Assembly (NCBI GenBank): GCA_002398845.1
Contig: DHBY01000082.1
Coordinates: forward strand, 1-11,780
Origin: Firmicutes bacterium UBA4916
GTDB taxonomy: Bacteria > Bacillota > Clostridia > Tissierellales > Tepidimicrobiaceae
DNA: 11,780 nucleotides
Reading direction: 5' to 3'
Every line of letters starts with the position of its first letter. Within the stretch, counting starts at the first letter, position 1. The notes under the pieces were generated by a model. The model was not told where the DNA came from. It saw nothing but the letters and a program-made list of their open reading frames with translations, and did not search any database. Positions 1 to 7,268 of this stretch are shown piece by piece. The position numbers and the translations under genes are program-made.

Positions 1-980
1 CCATATTTAAATGGGTCTTCTTCTTCAAAAACCATATTGCCATAGGCTGTTATAAAAGCCTTGCCAGTAATCTCTGGTATTATGGCATTGTAATCTCCAA
101 CTGTGGTTTCTCCTATGATTTTGCCTACAAATTTAGTTCCAGTAATGCTTTCATAAACAAAGGGTTCATTTATTTTAAGTAATCCCTTTCCATGTAATGT
201 AGCTAATTTGGCACTGGTCCCAGTGCCACAAGGGGATCTATCTACTTGTCCAGCTCCAAATATAACTACATTTTTTAAATTAGCCTCTTTACTTGAAGGC
301 TTGTCATATATTTCTACTAGGTCTACCCTATCAATAAAAGGATTAGTTGGATGAATCACAGGTATTTGAGCATTTATAGTATCTCTAATGGTTAAACCGT
401 ATTTCACCAATTCATCAATATTTTCTATAGCTACATCTAGCCCTAAATCACGTCCATTTACTATGGCAAAAAAACTGCCTCCAAAGGAAATATCCACAGG
501 AACTTTTCCCAAATCGGGTACATCTATTTCGATATCCTTTTTGTATAAAAAGGATGGAACATTGATTATTGACACTTCTACTGCTTTTCCATTTTCGACC
601 TTAACTTTTGCCTTTATTAACCCAGCTGGTGCATCTAAAGTTATATAGGTAATATGTTCTGTTACTTCCACATATCCTTTTTCTACTAGTAAAGTAGCTA
701 CTCCTATAGAGCCATGGCCGCACATATTTAAATATCCTCCGCCATCCATGAATATGACCCCCATTTGAGCTTCTTTATGGGTAGGCTTGGTTATTATAGC
801 TCCAAACATATCTTTATGGCCTCTTGGTTCATGCATAGCCATAGTCCTAATATAATCGAAGTTTTCTTCTAAATATTTTTTCTTCTCCATCATAGTATCC
901 CCTACTATTGGGGGAAGCCCATCTACAATAATTCTAGTAGGTTCTCCCATAGTATGTGTATCAACATATTCGAGTTTCAT
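1..980 (-). CDS. prdF: Proline racemase (3' end cut by window edge)
   Basis: Interconverts L- and D-proline, supplying D-proline to the reductase encoded just upstream. The frame starts at ATG 978-980 behind a GGGGGAG ribosome binding site and stays open to base 1. This gives 326 codons; the family is about 335 residues, so only a few C-terminal residues are missing. The N-terminus (MKLEYVDTHTMGEPTR) is typical of the proline racemase/4-hydroxyproline epimerase family. Both catalytic cysteines are visible: C87 in MCGHGSIGV and C251 in DRSPCGTGT. The two-cysteine signature fits a racemase or epimerase rather than the Ser/Thr dehydratase-type relatives. It lies 12 bases after the prdB stop, so it is the fourth known prd gene of the operon. 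A 4-hydroxyproline epimerase is the main alternative on sequence alone, but the operon context favours proline racemase. Confidence 0.93.
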   Translation of the reverse strand, partial: MKLEYVDTHTMGEPTRIIVDGLPPIVGDTMMEKKKYLEENFDYIRTMAMHEPRGHKDMFGAIITKPTHKEAQMGVIFMDGGGYLNMCGHGSIGVATLLVEKGYVEVTEHITYITLDAPAGLIKAKVKVENGKAVEVSIINVPSFLYKKDIEIDVPDLGKVPVDISFGGSFFAIVNGRDLGLDVAIENIDELVKYGLTIRDTINAQIPVIHPTNPFIDRVDLVEIYDKPSSKEANLKNVVIFGAGQVDRSPCGTGTSAKLATLHGKGLLKINEPFVYESITGTKFVGKIIGETTVGDYNAIIPEITGKAFITAYGNMVFEEEDPFKY

Positions 981-992
981 CCAACTCCCCCT

Positions 993-1718
993 TTATACTC
1001 TTGCTGTATATTCATAAGGCAATGATACTATTTTACCTGGAGTGTCTATTTCTACAAGTTGAGTTAGAGTATCTCTTAGTATATTTCTCTGCATATCTGG
1101 ATTATTTGGCTCTCCTACATTGGCTCCCATAGGTACAATAGGAGCTGTACATCTTGGAGTGCCGTTTTGTCTAACTACTGGTGGTAAGGCAGCGATAATT
1201 ATAGTGGGGATTCCTGCCTCTTCAATTGCTCTCTGCACAAGCACGGCAGAGCGGTGACATGTGCCTCACCCTCCTGTCATTACTACGCCATCTACTCCTT
1301 CTTCTTTTAATATATTGGCTATTTCTGGTCCTGTCTTTTCAACAAAAGCCTTAACATCTCCTCCTCCACCCATGAAACCTATGTGACTTAGAGCTATTCC
1401 TTTTATAAAACCTTCTTTTGCTAATTCTTTAAGCCTATCAATAGGAAACATACAATTTATATCCTTATTTACATCTGAGTTATCATAACCACCATGGGAT
1501 ACCATCAAATCATGACTATCTGTATCATTAGGTATGATTCTATAAGTCGTATCTCCAGAAAGATTAAACCTTTTATCTGATTTTAAATGTACTCCTGCTG
1601 CTGTAACCAATGCAATAACCATTTCATTTAATGGTTTTGTAATAGGTGCCCAAACTGGTGGTGGAGTTATAGGAACATAAACTTCAGATTGCAAACCTTT
1701 AACCACTGTCAAATCCAT
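993..1718 (-). CDS. prdB: D-proline reductase selenoprotein subunit PrdB (in-frame UGA = Sec)
   Basis: Catalytic selenoprotein subunit of D-proline reductase, which reductively opens the D-proline ring to 5-aminovalerate together with the pyruvoyl subunit from PrdA. Translation from ATG 1716-1718 (ribosome binding site AGGAGGGA) meets TGA at 1266-1268 after 150 codons. The same frame then continues without interruption to TAA at 993-995. Reading the TGA as Sec gives a 241-residue protein, the usual size of PrdB (about 26 kDa). The context MTGG-U-GTCHRSAVLVQRAIE matches the active site of the PrdB/GrdB selenoprotein group, with Sec151 and C154 forming a UxxC pair. A stem-loop follows the UGA (separate entry). 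It sits 11 bases after the small upstream ORF and 12 bases before prdF. An automatic caller would split it into a 150-residue and an 83-residue ORF; it is one intact gene, not a pseudogene. Confidence 0.96.
1231..1268 (-). promoter_or_regulatory. Selenocysteine UGA codon and SECIS-like stem-loop of prdB
   Basis: TGA at 1266-1268 is followed 14 bases downstream by CTCTGC, a 9-base loop (CGTGCTTGT) and GCAGAG, a perfect 6-bp stem (1231-1251). Bacterial SECIS elements lie inside the coding region, directly 3' of the UGA, with a short apical stem and an unpaired G near the start of the loop. Both features are seen here. Its role in recruiting SelB is inferred from position and shape; no folding energy was computed. 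Confidence 0.75.
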
Positions 1719-1729
1719 ATTATCCCTCC

Positions 1730-2005
1730 TTAAATAGTACTTTCATTTTCTATTCTCTTATTCAATTGATCCTTAGCGGATTTTAAATAGTTTTCGTCGA
1801 TAGTTTCGTCAATTACCTCTGGATAGGTCATTAAAAATCCTATCTGCTGTCCTTCTTTTAGTTCATTGTCGCAAATTACCATTCTCCTTGGAAGTCTTAG
1901 CTGCCCCATACGTCCCTTTAAATCTATGACTACTGAAGCATCTGTAACTTCTATTATTATCCCTTCATAATATCTTTCAGAGGAAATAAACCTTAACTTA
2001 TCCAT
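1730..2005 (-). CDS. Small conserved protein encoded between prdA and prdB
   Basis: A 91-residue protein without a recognised catalytic motif. It starts at ATG 2003-2005, three bases after the prdA stop, with GGAGAGG upstream; the stop lies 11 bases before prdB. The first half is rich in beta-branched residues (YYEGIIIEVTDASVVIDLKG, roughly residues 13-31) and looks like a small beta-barrel or sandwich. The second half is charged and probably helical. A protein of this size between prdA and prdB is known from other proline reductase operons; I recall it as the CBO2463/CBO2479-type domain, a name not verified here. The tight coupling suggests a role in assembly or maturation of the reductase, or as a minor subunit, but no function is shown by the sequence. 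It has no signal peptide, membrane segment or cysteine cluster. Confidence 0.85.
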   Translation of the reverse strand: MDKLRFISSERYYEGIIIEVTDASVVIDLKGRMGQLRLPRRMVICDNELKEGQQIGFLMTYPEVIDETIDENYLKSAKDQLNKRIENESTI

Positions 2006-2008
2006 GGA

Positions 2009-3859
2009 TTATTCCTCTCCATCTTTTTCATATAATTCTTTTCTTTTTTTACTCATCTTTAATACGGTTTCATTATCTACTAGGTCAATTTTCTTATTAG
2101 TAGCTTTTTCTATTAAATCTATATTATTAAGTTTAACATCCTTATTATATTTTCTTTCTGCTTTCTTGATTTCTTCTCCTGCCATCTTTGCTTTTAGCAT
2201 AGATAGTGCTCTTATAGCATCTTCTTCACATAGACAATTGTTTTCTAATACTTCATTTTCAATTCCTTCTTTAGACTTGTTTAAATCCACTATAGCATCC
2301 ATATATTTATTTCCTACAACCAACTGGCCTTGTACTGCTGCAAAGGTCATACCCACTACTTGAATACCTCTTTTACCTATTTCTTCTATATGACTTGCAA
2401 AATCCACATGGTTATTGCCAAAGCCTTCGGTGGTAACAATAGCTCCATCTATGTCCATAGCTTCTACAGTCATACCCAATAGCTTTGATACATAGAACTT
2501 TTCAGAATTAGCTTGAGGCGAACCAATAAATATTACTGCTGCTAAATCTATTTCTTCATCCTTCATAGCTTCTAATACCAAAGGTTCTCTAAAATAATGT
2601 CTGGAGGTTTCCTTAGATGCAGGTCCTATGCAAGTTAAGGCATGAACACATCCATCTAATACTTGTAATGGTGATACTACTATTGGTACATTGCCTAAAT
2701 CTACATTGGCCTTTGCTCCTAATACACCTACAGGTTCTTGTGGCATTAAATAATTATCATGCATTGCACCTTGACCCATTATTTCCTTTACTATAACTAC
2801 CTTTTTCTTGTGAGGTCTTCTCTTTTGTACAAATTCTTCACTCTTTATAGCTAAACTCTCATCAACCTTTTTTAAAGCTTCCCTAATCTCTTGGGTAATA
2901 AAATCTGTAGCTCTATGGGCAGCCATAGGTCCTGGTCTTTCCATGTTTTTGCCTGCCTTTATTGTAACATTGGTCTTAATTAGTATTTCTCCTAATTCTG
3001 GAGAGCCTGGCCTGCCCCACATTATATTTTCTTCGAGGATTCCTTCTGATGAGCCAAATTCACCTATTTGAACTCCAGTCTCATCTGTACCTGTTACCAT
3101 CATAACTACTCCATCTAAAACTCTTGTTGAACCTTCTCCTAGTTCTCCTTCTTCCTTAACAGCTATTGGCTGTACGTCCATGATGGTATTGGAAAATTCT
3201 CCGTATCTATCAGGTGTTATAAAGTCTATCCCCATATCTACTACTAATTCTTGGGAATCAACAGCATCTTTTAAGATATCCCCTCTAATATATAAAGTTG
3301 TACCATCTATTTTGGTTTCATCGCCAAATTCTACTTTTTCAATTTTAAAGTATTTTCTTTCTAATTTTCTAAGCTCTTTTTCTTCATATGCAGTTTCATT
3401 ATTTTCTTCAGCAGTTACCTTAGCAGTTTGATTTATTAATTCTCCCTGTCCCATAACTGGAAAGGGTATTTCAATATTTATATCTTTTCCTTTTCCAATA
3501 TGGATTTTAATATTTCCATTATTGTTTTGCGTAATAGGTGTTTGACTATTCTCTTCTTTTACTTCTTCTTTGGTTTCTACTATATCTTTAGTTTCAGAAT
3601 CTAAAGCCTTTATGCCCTCTAGCATATCAGAAGTTAATGGAGTCAATGCATCTATAGTTTTAACAAGCTTTGCCCCTAAAACTTCTCCTATTTTAAGACA
3701 GTTTTCAGGAATAGTGATTAGTTTTGAATCCTCTAAATCTGGTATTATATCTGGATCTTCAATATTTGATGGGCTAATTATAGTACCTTCTTCAAATCTA
3801 CAGCAGGTTATTGCATAAGAATCCTTATGTTCCATGGCTGTTTCATAAGTTATTGACAT
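2009..3859 (-). CDS. prdA: D-proline reductase proprotein PrdA (pyruvoyl subunit precursor)
   Basis: A 616-residue precursor of the two non-selenoprotein subunits of D-proline reductase. The family precursor cleaves itself before an internal cysteine, which becomes the pyruvoyl group that binds the proline nitrogen. In this protein the site is T409-C410 in VHALTCIGPASKETS. Cleavage there would give about 45 kDa (409 residues) and about 23 kDa (207 residues), matching the subunit sizes known for this enzyme. The region around residues 105-160 is low-complexity and acidic and may be a linker between N-terminal parts. The start ATG 3857-3859 is preceded by TAGGAGGGATAAG, in which the prdC stop codon TAG overlaps the ribosome binding site, so prdC and prdA are probably translationally coupled. 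The gap to prdC is 10 bases. The sequence looks intact. Confidence 0.96.
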   Translation of the reverse strand: MSITYETAMEHKDSYAITCCRFEEGTIISPSNIEDPDIIPDLEDSKLITIPENCLKIGEVLGAKLVKTIDALTPLTSDMLEGIKALDSETKDIVETKEEVKEENSQTPITQNNNGNIKIHIGKGKDINIEIPFPVMGQGELINQTAKVTAEENNETAYEEKELRKLERKYFKIEKVEFGDETKIDGTTLYIRGDILKDAVDSQELVVDMGIDFITPDRYGEFSNTIMDVQPIAVKEEGELGEGSTRVLDGVVMMVTGTDETGVQIGEFGSSEGILEENIMWGRPGSPELGEILIKTNVTIKAGKNMERPGPMAAHRATDFITQEIREALKKVDESLAIKSEEFVQKRRPHKKKVVIVKEIMGQGAMHDNYLMPQEPVGVLGAKANVDLGNVPIVVSPLQVLDGCVHALTCIGPASKETSRHYFREPLVLEAMKDEEIDLAAVIFIGSPQANSEKFYVSKLLGMTVEAMDIDGAIVTTEGFGNNHVDFASHIEEIGKRGIQVVGMTFAAVQGQLVVGNKYMDAIVDLNKSKEGIENEVLENNCLCEEDAIRALSMLKAKMAGEEIKKAERKYNKDVKLNNIDLIEKATNKKIDLVDNETVLKMSKKRKELYEKDGEE

Positions 3860-3869
3860 CTTATCCCTC

Positions 3870-5150
3870 CTATTCTTTTTTTCTTCTATATAATCTATGG
3901 CCTACTGCTCTTAATATATGGTCTGTGCTGTGATACATTGGTAGTCCTATCCTAGGAGCTACATTCATTACAGTATCAGTTCAGGTCTCACAGGTTCCAA
4001 CTACAATAGCTTCGGCACCATTTTTCTTTAAATACATAATTTTTTCTGCCTGTCCTGGACAGACTCCTGGTTCTTCGCATCGTAATCTGCCATTTACATC
4101 TTTCATTCTTTTACAATTAGTAGCGGATACTACCTCTCCTCCCATGTTTTCTACAATAGATGTAAGCCTATCTACTTGGGCACCACATTCGCAGCCTAAG
4201 ACCCCAAATTTTCTGCTATCATTAGGGAAAGGCAATGCTACCAATATTCCCCCAGTAGTTTTTGTAACTACTGAATCTTCGCTGCCAGTTTTCCCCATAA
4301 AAGGTCCCCCTAAAATTATCTCACCATGAGGCTCTATATATCCACCACAATTATCTATTAAGGATTTAATAGAGGTGCCTATAGGTATGTTTAAAAACAC
4401 TTTTTCCCCAGATTTTATTCTTCCATCTACCGTTAAATCCTTTGTAATTACTGGCCTTCTTTCTTCTATAGCCAGTACAATATTTCTTATGGTTTCAATA
4501 TTGGTTACTACTACATTGGCTTCAAGAGGTAATTGTCCTGGTTTTAATATAATTCCAAATAGCTCCCTAATAATAACCCTTTCATCTCCTGCAGGATACA
4601 TATTAGGTAAATATTTAATTTCTATATTTTCATAATCTTTTATGGCCTTTCCTAATTCAATTAATGGTTCTTTATTCTTTGGTTTTATAGCTATATATCC
4701 CTTTTTAGCTCCTGTTATCTCCATTACATATTTTAAACCACGAACAATTAAATCTGGATCTTCCATTATCCTTGCCATATTGTGGTTTAATAGGGGTTCA
4801 CATTCCGCTGCGTTTACAACTACAAATCCACTTTCAAGTTTAGTATTTAGTTTAATATTGGTGGGAAATCCTGCTCCACCTGCTCCTACAACTCCAGCTT
4901 CTTTTATTAATTCTAAATAATCATTGCTTTCCTTAATTTTTATATAGTCATCCGGTTGATTTGGCAGAGCTTTGATAGTAATATTTTCATCATCTATATC
5001 TACTATTTCTCCACTTACACTAGAGTGGATATTGGCCCCTAAGCCATTAGGCACTGCTATAAGTTGACCCTTATATACTTTGTCTCTAAGTTTTACTATT
5101 GGACTATTGATTCCTCCTACATGTTGTCTTAAAGGTATTTTAATTTCCAC
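3870..5150 (-). CDS. prdC: RnfC-like electron-transfer selenoprotein PrdC (in-frame UGA = Sec)
   Basis: Proline-reductase-associated electron carrier related to the RnfC subunit of the Rnf complex and proposed to pass electrons to the reductase. It starts with GTG 5148-5150 behind GGGGGTGA; an in-frame TGA at 5157-5159 blocks any longer start. The frame runs 389 codons to TGA 3981-3983 and then 36 more to TAG 3870-3872, giving 426 residues with Sec390. The Sec sits in GTCET-U-TDTVMNV, making a C387-x-x-U390 redox pair. Residues 10-60 form an RnfC-type barrel-sandwich domain. GAGGAGFPT (89-97) is the nucleotide/FMN-binding loop shared with RnfC and NuoF. C320, C322, C346, C358 and C364 are candidate metal or redox ligands. 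It is the first gene after the sigma-54 promoter. Stopping at the TGA would lose the tail and the CxxU pair. Confidence 0.94.
3942..3983 (-). promoter_or_regulatory. Selenocysteine UGA codon and SECIS-like stem-loop of prdC
   Basis: TGA at 3981-3983 is followed after 19 bases by TAGCTCCTAGGATAGGACTA (3942-3961). This folds as an 8-bp stem with one bulged C and a GGA loop. The spacing and size fit a bacterial SECIS. Compared with the prdB element the loop is smaller and the stem longer. The outer A-T pairs of the loop may open to give a larger loop that keeps unpaired G residues. The function is inferred. Confidence 0.65.
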
Positions 5151-5178
5151 CTTTTTTCACCCCCATTGTTAATATATT

Positions 5179-5194
5179 AGCAATTACCGTGCCA
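5179..5194 (-). promoter_or_regulatory. Sigma-54 (-24/-12) promoter of the prdC operon
   Basis: On the minus strand the sequence reads TGGCACGGTAATTGCT. This agrees fully with the sigma-54 consensus TGGCACG-N4-TTGCW and has the required 10 bases between the GG and GC doublets. The predicted transcription start is near 5168, leaving a leader of about 18 bases with the GGGGGTGA ribosome binding site before the prdC GTG. PrdR, encoded just upstream, carries the GAFTGA motif needed to activate such a promoter. Confidence 0.92.
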
Positions 5195-5257
5195 ACAGTT
5201 TAATTTATCTTAAACATTGATAATATCAGATTCGAATAATCAGTAAAATAAACTTAT

Positions 5258-5271
5258 GACTAATTTTAGTC
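5258..5271. promoter_or_regulatory. 14-bp palindrome, candidate PrdR activator site 1
   Basis: GACTAATTTTAGTC, with perfect 6-bp arms around a 2-base centre. Its centre is about 97 bp upstream of the predicted prdC transcription start, a normal distance for an enhancer-type site used by a sigma-54 activator. The same arms recur at 5370 and 5388. That PrdR is the ligand is inferred from the position between prdR and its presumed target promoter. Confidence 0.75.
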
Positions 5272-5369
5272 TTAGCATTAACTAAATTCATAGAATTAAT
5301 CCTTCTTATAGAGAATATTTATACTATAGAAAGCGCTCAAGTCCTTTACCTTCTTCAAAAATAAGATAT

Positions 5370-5383
5370 GACTAACATTAGTC
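5370..5383. promoter_or_regulatory. 14-bp palindrome, candidate PrdR activator site 2
   Basis: GACTAACATTAGTC, with perfect 6-bp arms; counting the flanking T and A the symmetry extends to 16 bp. It lies about 209 bp upstream of the predicted start of the prdC operon and 18 bp from site 3, so the two may be bound cooperatively. Confidence 0.75.
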
Positions 5384-5387
5384 ACAA

Positions 5388-5401
5388 GACTATTATTAGT
5401 C
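5388..5401. promoter_or_regulatory. 14-bp palindrome, candidate PrdR activator site 3
   Basis: GACTATTATTAGTC, the same element with one arm mismatch (T for A at position 6). It overlaps the last codons and the TAA stop (5396-5398) of prdR. It is about 227 bp upstream of the predicted prdC transcription start. It is weaker than sites 1 and 2, but the 18-bp spacing to site 2 makes a chance match unlikely. Confidence 0.65.
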
Positions 5402-7138
5402 ATATAGATTATATTTCTTCATCTTTGAATGAAGAGTGGTTCTAGGAATATTTAAAAGTTTAGCAGTCTCCACTTTATTGCCATTGTTTATTTTAAGGGC
5501 TTCTTTAATCATAGTTATTTCTAAATTCTCAGTGGATTGGTTTAAATCCATTGAATGTAAAGGCTCTATATTAATCCCGTTAGTTTTCCCCCCCATAATA
5601 TATTTAGGAATCAAATCCAATGTAATAGTATCCTTTCTACACATAATTGCCATATGCTCCACTACATTTTTTAGTTCTCGAATATTTCCCTTCCAAGGGC
5701 AATCTATTAGAAAGTTTACTACATCATTATCAATTTTTAGTACTTCTTTATTATTTTCTATACAAATTTCTTTCAAAAAATAATCGATAAATAAAACAAT
5801 ATCCTCTCTTCTTTCCCTTAATGAAGGCAGCATTATTTCTACCACATTTATTCTATAATATAATTCATCCCTAAATTCATTTTCTTCTATCATATTAGCT
5901 AAATCCCTATTAGTTGCAGAAATAATCCTTACGTTAACAGGTATATCCTTTTCTCCACCAACTTTTTTTATCTTCTTATCCTGCAGCACCCTCAATAGTT
6001 TTACTTGCATAGATATGGGCATATCTCCTATTTCATCTAAAAACAAAGTTCCATCCTTAGCTTGTTCAAAAAAACCCATTTTTCCTTCTTTTTTAGCCCC
6101 TGTAAAAGCTCCTGCCTCATAGCCAAAGAATTCAGATTCAAAAAGTTCTGAAGGTATAGCACTGCAATTTACAGGAATAAATCTACCAGGGAGATTACTA
6201 TATTTATGAATAGCTTTTGCAAATTCTTCTTTACCTGTACCGCTTTCTCCCGTTATAAGGACTGATACATTAGTTGGTGCTATTTGTTTAGCTATGTCTA
6301 TTTTATCTATTATCTTTTTGCTGTGGCCAATAATCCTATCAAAAGGGTCTGAAGAATCCTTTCCTATTTGCTTTTCTAGTACAATGAGCCTATCTCTTGC
6401 TTTTTCCAATTCTTTTTGTAGTTCTTCAATTTCTGATATGTCCTTTTCTGTACTTACTACTCCATATAATTTATCATTGATTATAATTGGTGAAGCACTG
6501 ATTATTACATGATACCCTTCTTTAGGAGAATGGTAGATATTTCTTACACTTTTTTTAGTTTGGAATATTTTTAAATCTATAGCATTAGGAAAATGCTCCT
6601 CTAGGAATTTTCCCTTTATCTCTTTTTTCTTTATTTTATATAAGATTTCAGCATTTTTGTTCCATATAATGACTCTGCCTTTATTATCCACTACGCATAC
6701 TGCTTCATTTATATTGTCAAATATATGTTCTATAGCCTCTTCAGCTTCCTCTACTCCTTTATAAAAATAATCTCGAATATTTTCTTCCCTAACAATTCCA
6801 ACTATTTTCTCCCCATCAAATATTGGAATTCTACCAATTTTATTATTGAGCATTAAAAGTCGAATATTTGCTAGAGTTTCTTCCAAATTGGCCTTTATTA
6901 TATCTTTAGTTATAATATCTTTTATGGAAATTGAGGATATATCTTTGTCAGCTACTTTGTAAATATCATTTATAGTAACTATACCAATTAAATTATTATT
7001 CTTTAATACCAATACTTCCCTCTTGCTATTTCTCATAAGATAATTAAATACAGTCTCAAATCTATCTTTAATATCGATGAAATACATATCCTTACTCATA
7101 ACTTCTTTTACAGGTATGCTATAGGTTTGTAGAAACAT
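5396..7138 (-). CDS. prdR: Sigma-54-dependent transcriptional activator PrdR (CBS-CBS-PAS-AAA+-Fis)
   Basis: A 580-residue bacterial enhancer-binding protein. Two CBS repeats occupy about residues 9-63 and 71-126 and a PAS domain about 134-236, followed by a short coiled linker (236-258). The AAA+ core has Walker A GESGTGKE (297-304), the sigma-54 contact loop GAFTGA (343-348), Walker B GTLFLDE (363-369), arginine-finger candidates R423/R429 and sensor II GNIREL (484-489). A Fis-type helix-turn-helix lies at about 553-576 (NKVETAKLLNIPRTTLHSKM). This architecture and location match PrdR, the proline-responsive activator of prd genes in Clostridioides difficile. The start ATG 7136-7138 follows GGAAGTGA; another ATG lies 4 bases upstream but out of frame. 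What the CBS and PAS domains sense (proline, nucleotide, redox cofactor) cannot be read from the sequence. No clear terminator follows, so some read-through into prdC is possible. Confidence 0.94.
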   Translation of the reverse strand: MFLQTYSIPVKEVMSKDMYFIDIKDRFETVFNYLMRNSKREVLVLKNNNLIGIVTINDIYKVADKDISSISIKDIITKDIIKANLEETLANIRLLMLNNKIGRIPIFDGEKIVGIVREENIRDYFYKGVEEAEEAIEHIFDNINEAVCVVDNKGRVIIWNKNAEILYKIKKKEIKGKFLEEHFPNAIDLKIFQTKKSVRNIYHSPKEGYHVIISASPIIINDKLYGVVSTEKDISEIEELQKELEKARDRLIVLEKQIGKDSSDPFDRIIGHSKKIIDKIDIAKQIAPTNVSVLITGESGTGKEEFAKAIHKYSNLPGRFIPVNCSAIPSELFESEFFGYEAGAFTGAKKEGKMGFFEQAKDGTLFLDEIGDMPISMQVKLLRVLQDKKIKKVGGEKDIPVNVRIISATNRDLANMIEENEFRDELYYRINVVEIMLPSLRERREDIVLFIDYFLKEICIENNKEVLKIDNDVVNFLIDCPWKGNIRELKNVVEHMAIMCRKDTITLDLIPKYIMGGKTNGINIEPLHSMDLNQSTENLEITMIKEALKINNGNKVETAKLLNIPRTTLHSKMKKYNLYD

Positions 7139-7168
7139 TCATTCACTTCCTTTTACTTTATTAACTAT

Positions 7169-7197
7169 ATTTTACTACATATATATTTTTATCACAA
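7169..7197 (-). promoter_or_regulatory. Candidate housekeeping promoter of prdR
   Basis: On the minus strand, TTGTGA, 17 bases and TAAAAT lie about 30 bases upstream of the prdR start. The -35 matches 4 of 6 and the -10 matches 5 of 6 consensus positions. There is no -24/-12 motif or GACTAA palindrome here, so prdR itself is probably not under its own sigma-54 control. In such AT-rich DNA this is only a plausible match. Confidence 0.4.
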
Positions 7198-7268
7198 TTT
7201 TTATACTAAAATTTGAAAATTTAGCAATACTATATATGAAGTATTATATTTAGAAAAGGAGGGAAACC

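Noticed and set aside
993..1244. Separate 83-residue ORF starting MLVQRAIEEAG
   Set aside because: It is the part of PrdB after the selenocysteine codon; there is no ribosome binding site for an independent start, and the upstream frame is continuous apart from the UGA.
2004..2363. Plus-strand ORF of 119 codons opposite the prdA 3' end
   Set aside because: Low-complexity Ser/Leu/Phe composition, no matching family and complete overlap with the conserved prdA frame mark it as an antisense shadow. The same holds for the other plus-strand ORFs at 388-648, 3180-3431, 3570-3818, 4144-4920, 5436-5783 and 6294-6512.
5218..5228. TGATAATATCA palindrome near the prdC promoter
   Set aside because: Occurs once, is very short and AT-rich, and is unrelated to the GACTAA element; no reason to call it an operator.
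7208..7256. Possible promoter for the NDNK microprotein
   Set aside because: TTGAAA and TATTAT/TATATA boxes are present but at wrong spacings (12 or 23 bp), and no sporulation-sigma motif is convincing.
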